Positions 1 through 8,302 are shown, counted from the stretch's first letter. The stretch is DNA of 64,000 nt from JAPLJU01 sp036725345 (GCA_036725345.1 DAIMEJ010000016.1:1-64000), one strand, 5' to 3'. The notes: generated by a model from the letters alone, not told the origin. A program made the numbers and translations.

Positions 1-2
1 AT

Positions 3-326
3 GAATTGATAGCTTCAGTTTGGGCGACTCCAGATGATGCCTTGCGCATGAACAATACAGGTAAAATTGCCCTTTCACCTCCGACCTTAAAAACGGTAGA
101 GGAATTGCAATCTTTCCGAACCACTTGGCAGCTATTTGAGGCTGTGGCTAAAAGTAAGATTTTCACGATATTGCCTCAAGCTTACACAACAGATGAAGGT
201 TTTTTGGGAGTGAAATTACCCTATGATTCAAATTATACCATAGCAGACTATAAACGTCCTCCCCGGCTGGGTAAATCATCGCGAATCGTTAACAGAAATG
301 GGATTTGGCTCACTGCGATGAATTAA
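3..326 (+). CDS. C-terminal fragment of a NUDIX-like hydrolase (5' end outside window)
   Basis: The frame is open to the left edge, so only the last ~107 residues are present. The fragment starts in a segment reading W-A-T-P-D-D-A-L, continues through a Pro/Thr-rich stretch (SPPTLKTVEEL) and then I-L-P-Q and L-P-Y-D-x-N-Y. This order resembles the tail of the NUDT19-like branch of the NUDIX superfamily, where the segment follows the NUDIX box. The NUDIX box itself is not in the window, so the family call rests on the tail only. It is followed by about 145 bp without a gene before the Fe-S protein gene on the same strand. Function and substrate cannot be given. Confidence 0.45.
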   Translation, partial: ELIASVWATPDDALRMNNTGKIALSPPTLKTVEELQSFRTTWQLFEAVAKSKIFTILPQAYTTDEGFLGVKLPYDSNYTIADYKRPPRLGKSSRIVNRNGIWLTAMN

Positions 327-473
327 ATATAGGCTGATTCAAAAAATGATCATTTTCCGGCACATCCTCTTTTCATTCTAATAATAATTCTCAAAGGTGA
401 GGGATTTCGCTCACAGAGCGGGGCTCGCTGGATGCGCCCCCGTCGCGGTGAAGAAAAAACAACAGGAGGTTCT

Positions 474-1499
474 ATGTTTCATGGAGAACGCTGCGATTTC
501 TGCGGCGAATGCCTCGCGAGGTGCTACTACCTTCCTTTCGACAAGGAAAGCGGCTCCAAGGAGTTCAAAAAGCTGGTGAAGGGCGAGAAGGTGGACTGGC
601 TCTTTGACTGCGTCACCTGTATCGCCTGCAACGAGTACTGCCCCACGAACGCCAGGCCCTTTGACCTCATTTTGCAGCGGATGGAGGCTGCGGGGAACTT
701 CTCGGACCCGAAACTTCGGGCCCAGATGGCCGAGCGGTTCAAGCCGGAGGGTGAGCCGAGGCCCATGGAGCCCAAGGACCGCGTCATGTCCATCTGCGTC
801 ATGCAGGGGAACATGCCCTGGGCTATCCAGGGGCAGCTCTTCGAGAATATTCCGCTTCTCAAGGGCAAACACTACTTCTGCAATGTGCTTTTCGCCCACA
901 TGGGGGACGAATCCATCATGCGGGAAAGACTCCAGGCCATGGTCGACAACCTCGCAAAGTCCGGCGCCAAGGAGATCGTTTTCGTTCACGACGACTGCTA
1001 CGCCGTACTGAAGGGTATCGCCCCGGAATACGGCATCGAGCTCCCCTTCCGCCCGGTCCACATTTTTGAACATCTCAGGGACTATCTCAAGGAAAACGGG
1101 AAGAAAATCAGGAAACTCAACATGAAGGTGGCCTACCAGAGGCCCTGCGCGTCGCGCTACTCACCGGAGAAAGACCACTTTCTCGATGAGGTCTTCGACC
1201 TCATCGGTGTTGAGCGCGCGAAGAGGAAATACGACGGCATCGACGCCCTCTGCTGCGGTGTGGAGGTGGCGGGACCGGGGCTGAAGCTTTTCCCTCGTGG
1301 CAAGAACTTCGAGCCCTTCCGGGAGAAGAACATCAAGGACGCGAAAGAAAGCGGTGCCGAGGCCATGGTGTATCTGTGTGCCATGTGCTTCGCCACCATG
1401 AACAAGAAAGTCCGGGAGACGGGTATGAAGAATTACATGATCAGCGACATCTGCCGCTTAGCCTTGGGTGAAACGTTGCCGGAGGACAAACCGGCATAA
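474..1499 (+). CDS. Fe-S oxidoreductase with ferredoxin-type cluster motifs and a CCG domain (HdrB/LutA-like)
   Basis: Soluble 341-residue iron-sulfur protein. Residues 7-17 (CxxCxxCxxxC) and 46-56 (CxxCxxCxxxC) are two [4Fe-4S] ferredoxin-type motifs. The C-terminal half has the Cys-rich CCG signature: C225, then C260-C261 after 34 residues, then C302-x-x-C305. This is the domain that binds a non-cubane cluster in heterodisulfide reductase HdrB and occurs in LutA and GlpC. A second half-motif lies around D174-C175. Translation is placed at ATG 474 because an AGGAGG sequence at 463-468 precedes it; the frame extends upstream to 432 without a ribosome site. No hydA, etf or hdrA gene is adjacent, so the redox partner is unknown. 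Likely role: electron transfer in anaerobic acyl or thiol metabolism. Confidence 0.8.
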   Translation: MFHGERCDFCGECLARCYYLPFDKESGSKEFKKLVKGEKVDWLFDCVTCIACNEYCPTNARPFDLILQRMEAAGNFSDPKLRAQMAERFKPEGEPRPMEPKDRVMSICVMQGNMPWAIQGQLFENIPLLKGKHYFCNVLFAHMGDESIMRERLQAMVDNLAKSGAKEIVFVHDDCYAVLKGIAPEYGIELPFRPVHIFEHLRDYLKENGKKIRKLNMKVAYQRPCASRYSPEKDHFLDEVFDLIGVERAKRKYDGIDALCCGVEVAGPGLKLFPRGKNFEPFREKNIKDAKESGAEAMVYLCAMCFATMNKKVRETGMKNYMISDICRLALGETLPEDKPA

Positions 1500-1719
1500 T
1501 CCTTTGAAAGAAAGTAAAAATCCTATAGAAGGAGGGAAACTTTACGGGGATAGAAGACTGGCGGGACGAATATCTGAGTGGACAGAGAGGCAGGGAAGCT
1601 TCAAGCAGAAAGCCATTATCGTTAACCCGTAAGTGGGGAAGTTCGGACACTATAGACTGCGGGTTTTTAACCCTGGCTTCTCGACTTGTTTGTGACCGAT
1701 CGCATTCAAACATGAGCCT

Positions 1720-2283
1720 TTAGCCCTTTGACTTACGCCAAAGATCGTTGATTAGCTTCATGACGACTTTATTCGATGAATTCACGACCGCTTCAATTCG
1801 ACGAATGCCGTTTTTCTTAGCGATGTCAATGAGTCTTCTGACCATTTCTTTACCCAAACCCATACCCTGCCAATCGTCCCTGACGGCTATGGCGAACTCC
1901 GCAACGCCCGTGTCCCTGTCGCAATGGTAGCGGCACACGGCTATGATGTGGTCCTTACTTTTTTCGACTGCCGTCGCCACGATAGCAAAGTCCGAGACGT
2001 AATTGACGACAGTTAAGCGGTCGAGCAGTTCCGGGGACAATTCCTGACGGTGTTCTAAAAAGCGAAGGAAGATTGACTGATCTGAGAGTCTGTGAAATAA
2101 GTCGAGGAGAAGATTTCGATCAGTGGGTTTGATCGGACGCATAAAAACCCTTCTGCTGTCCTTTACCGTGATCCATGATTCGTATTCTCTCGGATATCTA
2201 GGAGGTGTGTTTTCACTGGAATAGGTAACCATGTTTTTTGCATGTCCTTGCTTTCTTCTTGTCGGGCCGTTTTGGGTCACCAA
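1720..2283 (-). CDS. GNAT-family N-acetyltransferase, possible protein acetyltransferase
   Basis: A 187-residue protein with the GNAT fold. The N-terminal part reads YPREYE, then R-P-I-K-P-T-D and L-S-x-x-S-I-F-L-R-F, which is the way Pat-type lysine acetyltransferase domains and the GNAT tail of ADP-forming acyl-CoA synthetases begin. The acetyl-CoA pyrophosphate loop is seen as D-x-Q-G-M-G-L-G-K near residues 139-147. The C-terminus ends soon after N-S-S-N-K-V-V-M, shorter than usual; the expected final L-G-F strand is missing, so it may be truncated. A second start at 2232 (MVTYSS) is possible, with a purine-rich AAGGA 12 bases upstream. It is divergent from the sirtuin gene at 2376, which would remove the same modification if this enzyme acetylates proteins. 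Confidence 0.7.
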   Translation of the reverse strand: MVTQNGPTRRKQGHAKNMVTYSSENTPPRYPREYESWITVKDSRRVFMRPIKPTDRNLLLDLFHRLSDQSIFLRFLEHRQELSPELLDRLTVVNYVSDFAIVATAVEKSKDHIIAVCRYHCDRDTGVAEFAIAVRDDWQGMGLGKEMVRRLIDIAKKNGIRRIEAVVNSSNKVVMKLINDLWRKSKG

Positions 2284-2375
2284 CTTGATACCTTGTCATT
2301 GAAAAAGGTCTATACAACGCGGCTATTTTATGACTTAAATAAATGTTAAGTATCTGATCGGCGATTAGAGATATT

Positions 2376-3158
2376 ATGTTAGTAAAATCACTTTATGACC
2401 AGATTAGTATTGTGGCCGATATGATTATCGAGTCCAAAAGGGTGGTTGTTTTTACAGGGGCCGGCGTAAGCACCGAGTCCGGTATCCCCGATTTCCGAAG
2501 TCCCGGCGGCATCTGGGACCGTTTCGATCCCGATGAATTCACCATCCAGAGGTTTCTATCAAGCGCCGAGACGCGGGTAAAACAGTGGCGGCTTCTGACC
2601 GAAAGCGGCCTTATTGTCGATGCACAGCCCAATCCGGCCCACAGCGCTATCGCGGATATCGAGAGGATGGGCAAACTCTCCTGTGTCATCACGCAGAATA
2701 TCGACAACCTTCATCACAAGGCGGGAAATTCCCCCGAGAAGATCTTTGAGCTTCACGGAAACATGAATTGGATCATCTGCCTCAACTGTCAGCATCGCTA
2801 TCCCCTGCCGGATATTCGGAAAAGGCTTGACCTGGGGAGCGGACCCCCTTTCTGCGAGAAGTGCTCGGGCATTTTGAAACCCGACGTCGTTTTTTTTGGG
2901 GAGTCCCTTCCGCCTCTCGTTCTGGACGATGCTGTCCGCCACTCGCGGGAATGCGACCTTCTTATTGTCGTGGGATCTTCTCTCGTCGTCTATCCTGCAG
3001 CATACATACCCGTTTATGCGAAGGAAGCGGGTGCCAGGGTTGTAATTGTCAACCTCACCGCAACCGAATATGACAAGATGGCCGATGAAGTCATCAACAG
3101 TAAGGCAGGGGAGGTCATGCCGAGGATTATGGAAGCCGTGCAAGAGAGAATTTCCTGA
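2376..3158 (+). CDS. cobB: NAD-dependent protein deacylase, Sir2 family (sirtuin)
   Basis: A 260-residue sirtuin that removes acyl groups from lysine using NAD. The NAD-binding GAG motif is at 28-30, followed by E-S-G-I-P-D-F-R-S. T-Q-N-I-D-N-L-H is at 106-113, and the catalytic histidine is H127 in the L-H-G motif. Zinc is bound by C135/C138 and C160/C163. G-S-S-L-V-V-Y-P and N-L-T form the C-terminal nucleotide sites. Length matches bacterial single-domain sirtuins. Only a weak purine stretch precedes ATG 2376. It is divergent from the GNAT gene across a 92-bp shared promoter region. Inference: in a syntroph with high acyl-CoA levels it could restore enzymes inactivated by acyl-lysine. Confidence 0.9.
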   Translation: MLVKSLYDQISIVADMIIESKRVVVFTGAGVSTESGIPDFRSPGGIWDRFDPDEFTIQRFLSSAETRVKQWRLLTESGLIVDAQPNPAHSAIADIERMGKLSCVITQNIDNLHHKAGNSPEKIFELHGNMNWIICLNCQHRYPLPDIRKRLDLGSGPPFCEKCSGILKPDVVFFGESLPPLVLDDAVRHSRECDLLIVVGSSLVVYPAAYIPVYAKEAGARVVIVNLTATEYDKMADEVINSKAGEVMPRIMEAVQERIS

Positions 3159-3573
3159 GTATCTTCAGATAGGCGGCTCCAACCACCCTTAATGAAGCAG
3201 AAAACCTGAATTCTCCATGCTCTCTTTTTGTATTATTCAGAAACTGATTGTTGATTTCTTTACCATGATGTTCGCCACAAAAACCCACTTTTCTTCAACG
3301 AGGGGTTTTGAACATGACTCTAGTGCCAATGATTTCTTGTTGAAATGTAGCACAAATAAGAAAATCTGATAAGTCAATACTCGAAACCTCATAGCTGCCA
3401 GATCACGTTCTATTCAGGACACTTTATTGCTAGATATAAAGAAAGGAGTGTACTTTTTCACGCTAAGAAATATCCAAGTATTATACGGTTACATAAAAGT
3501 TACATCTTTCTAAAAAGACATATAATATTTGATACTTGTAAAGGAACCTGGGATTCGTAACCCCTTGATTTCA
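3159..3573. other. Gene-free AT-rich stretch at the left edge of the island
   Basis: No reading frame with a ribosome site is visible. The last ~20 bases (about 3554-3573) resemble the stop region of the island integrase at 18202-18224, which suggests a leftover of a related element; this is treated in the findings. Otherwise nothing is seen. Confidence 0.5.
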
Positions 3574-3623
3574 TGGTGCCGGAGGACGGAGTCGAACCGT
3601 CATGCCCCCGAGGGGCGGGGGAT
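3574..3623. repeat. attR: orphan copy of the tRNA-Leu 3' end
   Basis: Fifty bases identical to 18225-18274. It carries the complement of the tRNA from the 3' CCA through the T arm and variable arm up to the 3' side of the anticodon stem. No 5' half of the tRNA follows, so it cannot be a functional tRNA. It marks the far junction of the island. Confidence 0.92.
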
Positions 3624-3640
3624 AGTGTGAGGTTTAGAAA

Positions 3641-4438
3641 ATGATTGACTATATCCAGTATTCGGAACGGTTAATGTCAGTATTGGATCAGTTCGGTTAT
3701 ATGAGATATATAATAGATGAACGTTCATCAAAGGATAGGGATTATTTATATTTATATCCTGGTTTTTTCCCCATAGAAGGGGGGATTACATGGGATAAAG
3801 ATAAAAATTTAAAAAAACCAGTAGAAGCGGACGTAGAAAATATTTTTACAGGTTCTTATGCTAATATTTTAAAAAAATATACCAAATGGATAAAATCTAA
3901 AGAAAGTAGCACATTTTTTAATAATTACATCCTACCTTCTATAAAAAAGCCAAGAAATCTCAAAGAAATTGGGAATCGTTTAAATCAAAATGAATTCATA
4001 TTAACATTCTCAATATTAGAAGTATTCTTAGAGGACATTTATAGGGAAATATTAAAACAGTACCCATTGTTGTTGAAATCGGACAAACATATTAAGCTCG
4101 GTCGCATTCTCGCACGTGGATTAGACGTAGTCCTTAAAGAAGAAATAGAAAATGAAGTAAGGTCTTGGAGTTTCGATTCCGTAAAGGACAAAGTCAATAG
4201 GTTTAAAAATAGATTAAAGATTGAATTGCCAAAGGAACTCATCAAAGATTTTTATGATTGTAACGAAACTAGAAATAACTTAGTTCACAGGGATCCTGAT
4301 TTAGAAGTTAAAGAGGAATCTTTGAATATTCTTCGCAAACTTTCACTCACTCTTCCGCTTTTAGTGATAGGAAAGGCGAAATCAATTTATCCCAAATGTT
4401 TTCACGAGTCATTAGGATTACCCCAAAAGGACAAATAG
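3641..4438 (+). CDS. HEPN-motif protein of unknown function
   Basis: A 265-residue, Lys/Asn-rich protein with low GC, unlike the chromosome around the island. No family is recognised by name. The C-terminal third contains E-T-R-N-N-L-V-H (about residues 211-218), an R-x4-H motif. In HEPN proteins this pair forms the RNase active site, and it is usually preceded by a helical region like the one here (residues 130-210). HEPN proteins are common in toxin-antitoxin, abortive infection and CRISPR-linked defence systems. The gene is the first one inside attR and has no obvious partner antitoxin on the same strand; the next genes point the other way. RNase activity is inferred from the motif only. 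Confidence 0.6.
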   Translation: MIDYIQYSERLMSVLDQFGYMRYIIDERSSKDRDYLYLYPGFFPIEGGITWDKDKNLKKPVEADVENIFTGSYANILKKYTKWIKSKESSTFFNNYILPSIKKPRNLKEIGNRLNQNEFILTFSILEVFLEDIYREILKQYPLLLKSDKHIKLGRILARGLDVVLKEEIENEVRSWSFDSVKDKVNRFKNRLKIELPKELIKDFYDCNETRNNLVHRDPDLEVKEESLNILRKLSLTLPLLVIGKAKSIYPKCFHESLGLPQKDK

Positions 4439-4591
4439 GCTTTAAAATGTTCCCGGACACACCCCATTCGGTACCGGTTACCTACCTATGTACAGCAGGT
4501 TTTGTGGGGTGAGTTTAGGTTTAGACGGTTACAGTTTAGTTACAGTCTATCAAACTGCACGAATCAAAATAGTTCTATTTGAACCAATCGG

Positions 4592-4978
4592 CTAACTCTG
4601 TAGTTGGTTGAGAATAAGTTGCTGAGTGAATATTGTTTCGTCGTTCAAAATTGCTTCAATTGTATATGTACCGGCTTTCTCAAACACAAAGCCAACTAAT
4701 GTCACAATTTCATCATGGTTTCGATCCACACTTTGGAAGTTCAATTCATGTTCTGGAGATACAGAAACCTCTTTTTTTTCGCTATCTAATAATCTTGTTC
4801 GTATTTTGAACACACCTTCACCACCAGACCACCGGGTAACTATCGAAAATTTTGGATGTGCCGCAGGGAATTTTTGGGAGTTGATGATGTTAAATATTCC
4901 AATAATGCTTAATTTATTACTTTTATCAATTATAACTTCATCGCTACACAACAGGAATATCACTTTAGGTTTTGTCAT
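4592..4978 (-). CDS. DUF6941-like protein of unknown function
   Basis: About 128 residues from ATG 4978, chosen because GAGG lies five to six bases upstream; a GTG in the same frame at 4990 overlaps the preceding stop by four bases. The sequence starts K-P-K-V-I-F-L-L-C-S-D, followed by L-S-I-I-G-I-F-N-I-I and F-P-A-A-H-P-K-F. This pattern is seen in DUF6941 proteins, small beta-rich proteins without known function. It is translated directly after the membrane protein gene at 4987-5379, so the two are probably made together. It is AT-rich, in keeping with island cargo. Confidence 0.55.
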   Translation of the reverse strand: MTKPKVIFLLCSDEVIIDKSNKLSIIGIFNIINSQKFPAAHPKFSIVTRWSGGEGVFKIRTRLLDSEKKEVSVSPEHELNFQSVDRNHDEIVTLVGFVFEKAGTYTIEAILNDETIFTQQLILNQLQS

Positions 4979-4986
4979 AGATGTCC

Positions 4987-5379
4987 TCACTGTGTATTAG
5001 TTATTTGTGGAGCCACAGTTATATTAACGGTATAGTTCGTCGTTGTAGACGCCCTCTGCAAATTACTTAATTCTTGTTCTAGTCGATCTGTTTTCTCTAT
5101 ATATAGTTTATGTATTCTTTTTAGGATAAAGTAGCGAGAAACAACATACCAAAGTAGAATACCCATTACAGCCACAAGTAACATAACTATAAACTGAAAG
5201 AAACCAATAGAGGAAACTCTGCTCTTAATATCCGGAATAAATATTTCTATAATTGATAAATAGTCGATACTCATTTGTGGCAGAAATGCAAATAAAAATA
5301 CAAATAGATCTGTCCAAGCCAATCGTATTTTTACTTGTTCAATCGAAATTTGGTAATTAATTTGATCGATACTAGGCAT
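4987..5379 (-). CDS. Small two-helix membrane protein, unknown
   Basis: A 130-residue protein with two predicted membrane segments: roughly residues 21-37 (L-A-W-T-D-L-F-V-F-L-F-A-F) and 59-86 (F-F-Q-F-I-V-M-L-L-V-A-V-M-G-I). A Lys/Arg-rich and Glu-rich stretch that may form a coiled coil follows at 87-110, then a Thr/Asn-rich tail. No family is recognised. Its stop overlaps the upstream GTG of the DUF6941-like gene, so the two form a unit and the partner could sit at the membrane with it. Confidence 0.55.
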   Translation of the reverse strand: MPSIDQINYQISIEQVKIRLAWTDLFVFLFAFLPQMSIDYLSIIEIFIPDIKSRVSSIGFFQFIVMLLVAVMGILLWYVVSRYFILKRIHKLYIEKTDRLEQELSNLQRASTTTNYTVNITVAPQITNTQ

Positions 5380-6496
5380 ATTAATTTCGATAGAACTATT
5401 AGTCTATTTGTCACGGAGAACGGAATGGGGAAGCATTTCAACTGTCTCTTCCCAACTTATGCTGGAATTTAATGTTATTTTTTTATAAAAAAGTCAAGTA
5501 TTGGTAATGAGGAACTCATCATTTATGGGCATCGATCTCGAACTTCAGGACAGCAACAGGGTCCTGTTTTTCGCACCAGACTGTGGAACGAAACCCGGAA
5601 CGAAATCCGTCCGGATTTGCGTACGATATTAACGGCTTTTTGAAGCGTTTGGTGGGTGGTTTGAGATGGTGTGCGTGTGGACGGCAACTAGAGAAAATGT
5701 TCGTAATATCGGTATGTTAATTAGAAACAATGGGAACATCGATGTGCTTGTCCGATGGTTGCTCTGAAAGTGCAGACGGTGCGTCAAAGTTGGACTTTGC
5801 CCGCCTTAAAAGAGACTGCATACTCAAAAAATCACGGATGAGGGTGTGGATAACCCCTATGTTCATCATGTGCCTCCCGGGGTCGACGGAGGGTGGGAAT
5901 GGCCGTGGAAACAGGGTCGCTTTGTGTTTAGATTCCCACGCCAAAATGCGTTGTTTTCATAATGCAATTGATCGGTTGAGATAATTCGGTTGCACAAGTT
6001 TACCCTTTGTTTGTTATCAGACGCAGAATCTTGTAGCATAATAATATCAGCCCCTTGGCGTGGTGGCAAAGATTATGGAAGGTCGGTGCCGTGAAACATA
6101 TGGGCACTATCAGGGATTGTTCGTCGGTTGCATTTCAGTGGATATCTGCATTAAGCGGAGATGTCGCCGACCTAGGGCCAGAGGGGTGGGCACCGGGGGG
6201 GCGGAGGGGCCACGTGTAAGCGTGGATGGGCCTCCTTGGGAGAAAAAAATTAAAAGGCCGTCGCCTTGGTAAGACCGACAGCCGACACGGTTCAATTATC
6301 CCTTGCGATTCCTTATCCTTGCTATGGAGGAGGTTGTGGAGGATCGATAAGATTTAATTTCCTTACCCCTAGTTGCACACGGAGGTGTCAGGTACTTATA
6401 TGAAATATGACTAATTTTGGTGATATGTGGGCAAATTATCCAATGCCCACCTATTGATCAGAATCGAGCGATTACCATAGGCAGAAAGGGCTAGGT
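5380..6496. other. 1.1-kb stretch of the island with no convincing gene
   Basis: Reading frames are short, lack ribosome sites and overlap each other on both strands. One 50-codon stretch (about 5812-5963, ending NALFS-stop) looks protein-like with many Trp, Pro and Gly residues, but a stop codon lies directly before it; it may be the end of a decayed gene. A G-rich patch lies at 6168-6212. Confidence 0.4.
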
Positions 6497-6543
6497 GCTA
6501 GAAAGGCCGAACATTTTTAAGACGATTGCTCGGCCTTTCTAGC
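6497..6543 (-). terminator. Strong hairpin after the small lipoprotein gene
   Basis: A perfect 14-bp inverted repeat: arms at 6497-6510 and 6530-6543 separated by 19 bases, located 25 bp after the stop of the gene at 6568-6741. There is no long T run, so it may stabilise the 3' end rather than terminate by itself. Confidence 0.6.
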
Positions 6544-6567
6544 AACTTGATAGTTTTTGTATAAGCA

Positions 6568-6741
6568 CTACTTCTTTGCAGGTGCCGGTGCTGGTGCAGG
6601 AGTAGCCGGAGCCTTTTCAGGTGCTGGTGCTGGTGCAGCAGGTGCCGGTGCAGGCTTCTTCTCCTCTGCCTTCTGGCAGGCGATAAATGAAAATGTGAAC
6701 AGCAAAGTAATAGCGAGAATAAATACAAATAGTTTCTTCAT
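6568..6741 (-). CDS. Small Ala/Pro-rich lipoprotein
   Basis: A 57-residue gene read from ATG 6741, with an AAGGAGG-like ribosome site at 6750-6756. The first 20 residues form a signal peptide (M-K-K then a hydrophobic stretch) ending in F-I-A-C, a lipobox-like site with the cysteine at residue 22. The mature part is a charged Q-K-A-E-E-K-K segment followed by a low-complexity run of Ala-Pro repeats and a K-K end. Such small lipoproteins probably sit in the cell envelope; their role is not known. It follows hsdM by about 100 bp on the same strand and has its own ribosome site. The opposite strand of this region shows a meaningless Gly-Ala frame. Confidence 0.72.
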   Translation of the reverse strand: MKKLFVFILAITLLFTFSFIACQKAEEKKPAPAPAAPAPAPEKAPATPAPAPAPAKK

Positions 6742-6841
6742 TTTTGTAACCTCCTTTTTTTACCCCTAAAGGTAAATATTTTTCACCTATAATACACATT
6801 CTGGGAAATTTGTCTCTAAAAAATTCTCTCGTTCTCCACCA

Positions 6842-8302
6842 TCATCGTTTAACTTCCAGTGCCTCATATATACTACTGAATTGATCCAAAGCCGCTTCGA
6901 GATTTTCCACTATGTCAGCAGCAATTACCTCGGGAGCCGGCAGGTTTGCCGAGTCTTCAAGGCTTTCGTCCTTCAGCCAGAAGATGTCGAGGCTCACCTT
7001 GTCCCTCTTCATCAGTTCGTCGTAGGGGAAAACTCGGAATCGTTCGGATTCCTTTCGCTCATGCCTGTTTGCGGGGTTGTAGTATTTAACAAAATTCTGA
7101 AGGTCATCATAACGGAGTTGATTCGTCTTGAGCGTGAAGTGCATATTGGTCCTCAGGTCGTAGATCCAGAGATTCTTTGTCCATGGAGTTTCGCTGGCTG
7201 GCTTTCGATCGAAGAAGAGGACATTCGCTTTTACGCCTTGGGCGTAGAATATACCTGTAGGTAGTCTAAGAAGGGTGTGGACATCGCATTCGTGGAGGAG
7301 TTTCTTCCTGACAGTCTCGCCCGCACCGCCCTCGAATAATACATTGTCCGGAACGACGATGGCGGCTTTACCGTTGATCTTAAGAAGTGTCTTTACATGC
7401 TGGAGGAAGTTGAGTTGTTTGTTGGAAGTAGTGGCCCAGAAGTCCTGCCTCTCGTAAACGAGTGATTCCTTATCGGCCTTCCCCTCTCCGTTAACGATGG
7501 TGATGCTACTTTTCTTGCCGAAGGGTGGATTGGTAAGGACCATATCGAAGCGGGTTCCCGGATCGGATATGAGTGAGTCGCCCACCTCGATGGGACTTTC
7601 ATCCCCGCCAATGCCGTGGAGGTAGAGGTTCATAAGGCAGAGCCTTGCGACATTATCAACGATGTCCTTCCCCTTGAGTGCATTGAACCGGAGGAACTTC
7701 TTCTGCTCAACATCCAATTTATAATTCTTGGAGATATAGTCATGAGCGGCAAGGAGAAAGCCGCCTGTGCCACAGGCCGGGTCGCAGATCGTCATCTTGG
7801 GTTCCGGTTTCACGACCCCCACCATGGCCTTGATGAGTGGCCTCGGAGTAAAGTATTGACCCGCACCGCTCTTGATGTCCTCAGCGTTTTTCTGCAATAG
7901 GCCTTCGTATATGTCACCCTTGATGTCTATATCCATCCCAACCCATGTTTCATCGTTGATCAGTTCAATCAACCTCCTCAACTTTGCCGGATCCTGTATC
8001 CTGTTCTGGGACTTCCTGAAAATGACCCCCAACATCCCTTTTCCCTTACCAAGTGTATCAAGGATGTGCCTGTAGTGGACTTCAAGGGCATCACCATCTT
8101 TTTTGAGGAGGCTGTTCCAATCGAGGCCTGAGGGTATGCTGGAAGGCTTGTTGAAGGGCGGTTTGGTCTGTTCGTCGGCCATCTTCAAAAAGAGCAGATA
8201 AGTCAATTGTTCGACATAGTCACCATAACTCACCCCGTCGTCACGGAGGACATTGCAGTAGTTCCATAATCTCTGGACGATTGTTGCGGATTCGTTTGAC
8301 AT
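6842..8302 (-). CDS. hsdM: Type I restriction-modification system, DNA methyltransferase subunit M
   Basis: A 486-residue N6-adenine methyltransferase. The N-terminal helical HsdM_N region (residues ~6-130) includes Y-L-L-F-L-K-M-A-D. The SAM-binding motif D-P-A-C-G-T-G is at 174-180 and the catalytic N-P-P-F at 258-261. With HsdS it forms the modification enzyme that marks host DNA; with HsdR it makes the restriction complex. The ATG at 8302 directly follows the hsdS stop with no gap, so translation is coupled. It is the last gene of an R-S-M operon transcribed leftwards. The length is normal and no break is seen. Confidence 0.95.
   Translation of the reverse strand: MSNESATIVQRLWNYCNVLRDDGVSYGDYVEQLTYLLFLKMADEQTKPPFNKPSSIPSGLDWNSLLKKDGDALEVHYRHILDTLGKGKGMLGVIFRKSQNRIQDPAKLRRLIELINDETWVGMDIDIKGDIYEGLLQKNAEDIKSGAGQYFTPRPLIKAMVGVVKPEPKMTICDPACGTGGFLLAAHDYISKNYKLDVEQKKFLRFNALKGKDIVDNVARLCLMNLYLHGIGGDESPIEVGDSLISDPGTRFDMVLTNPPFGKKSSITIVNGEGKADKESLVYERQDFWATTSNKQLNFLQHVKTLLKINGKAAIVVPDNVLFEGGAGETVRKKLLHECDVHTLLRLPTGIFYAQGVKANVLFFDRKPASETPWTKNLWIYDLRTNMHFTLKTNQLRYDDLQNFVKYYNPANRHERKESERFRVFPYDELMKRDKVSLDIFWLKDESLEDSANLPAPEVIAADIVENLEAALDQFSSIYEALEVKR

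Noticed and set aside
411..1073. Long minus-strand frame inside the CCG protein gene
   Set aside because: It is the opposite strand of a GC-rich gene with clear Fe-S motifs; no ribosome site, composition typical of a shadow frame.
3574..3623. A second tRNA-Leu gene
   Set aside because: Only the 3' half is present, with no acceptor 5' strand or D arm, so it is an attachment site copy.
5717..5984. Overlapping 75- and 84-codon frames on both strands
   Set aside because: Neither has a ribosome site or a recognisable motif.
6557..6769. Gly-Ala repeat frame on the plus strand
   Set aside because: Mirror image of the Ala/Pro repeat in the real minus-strand lipoprotein gene, which has signal peptide and ribosome site.
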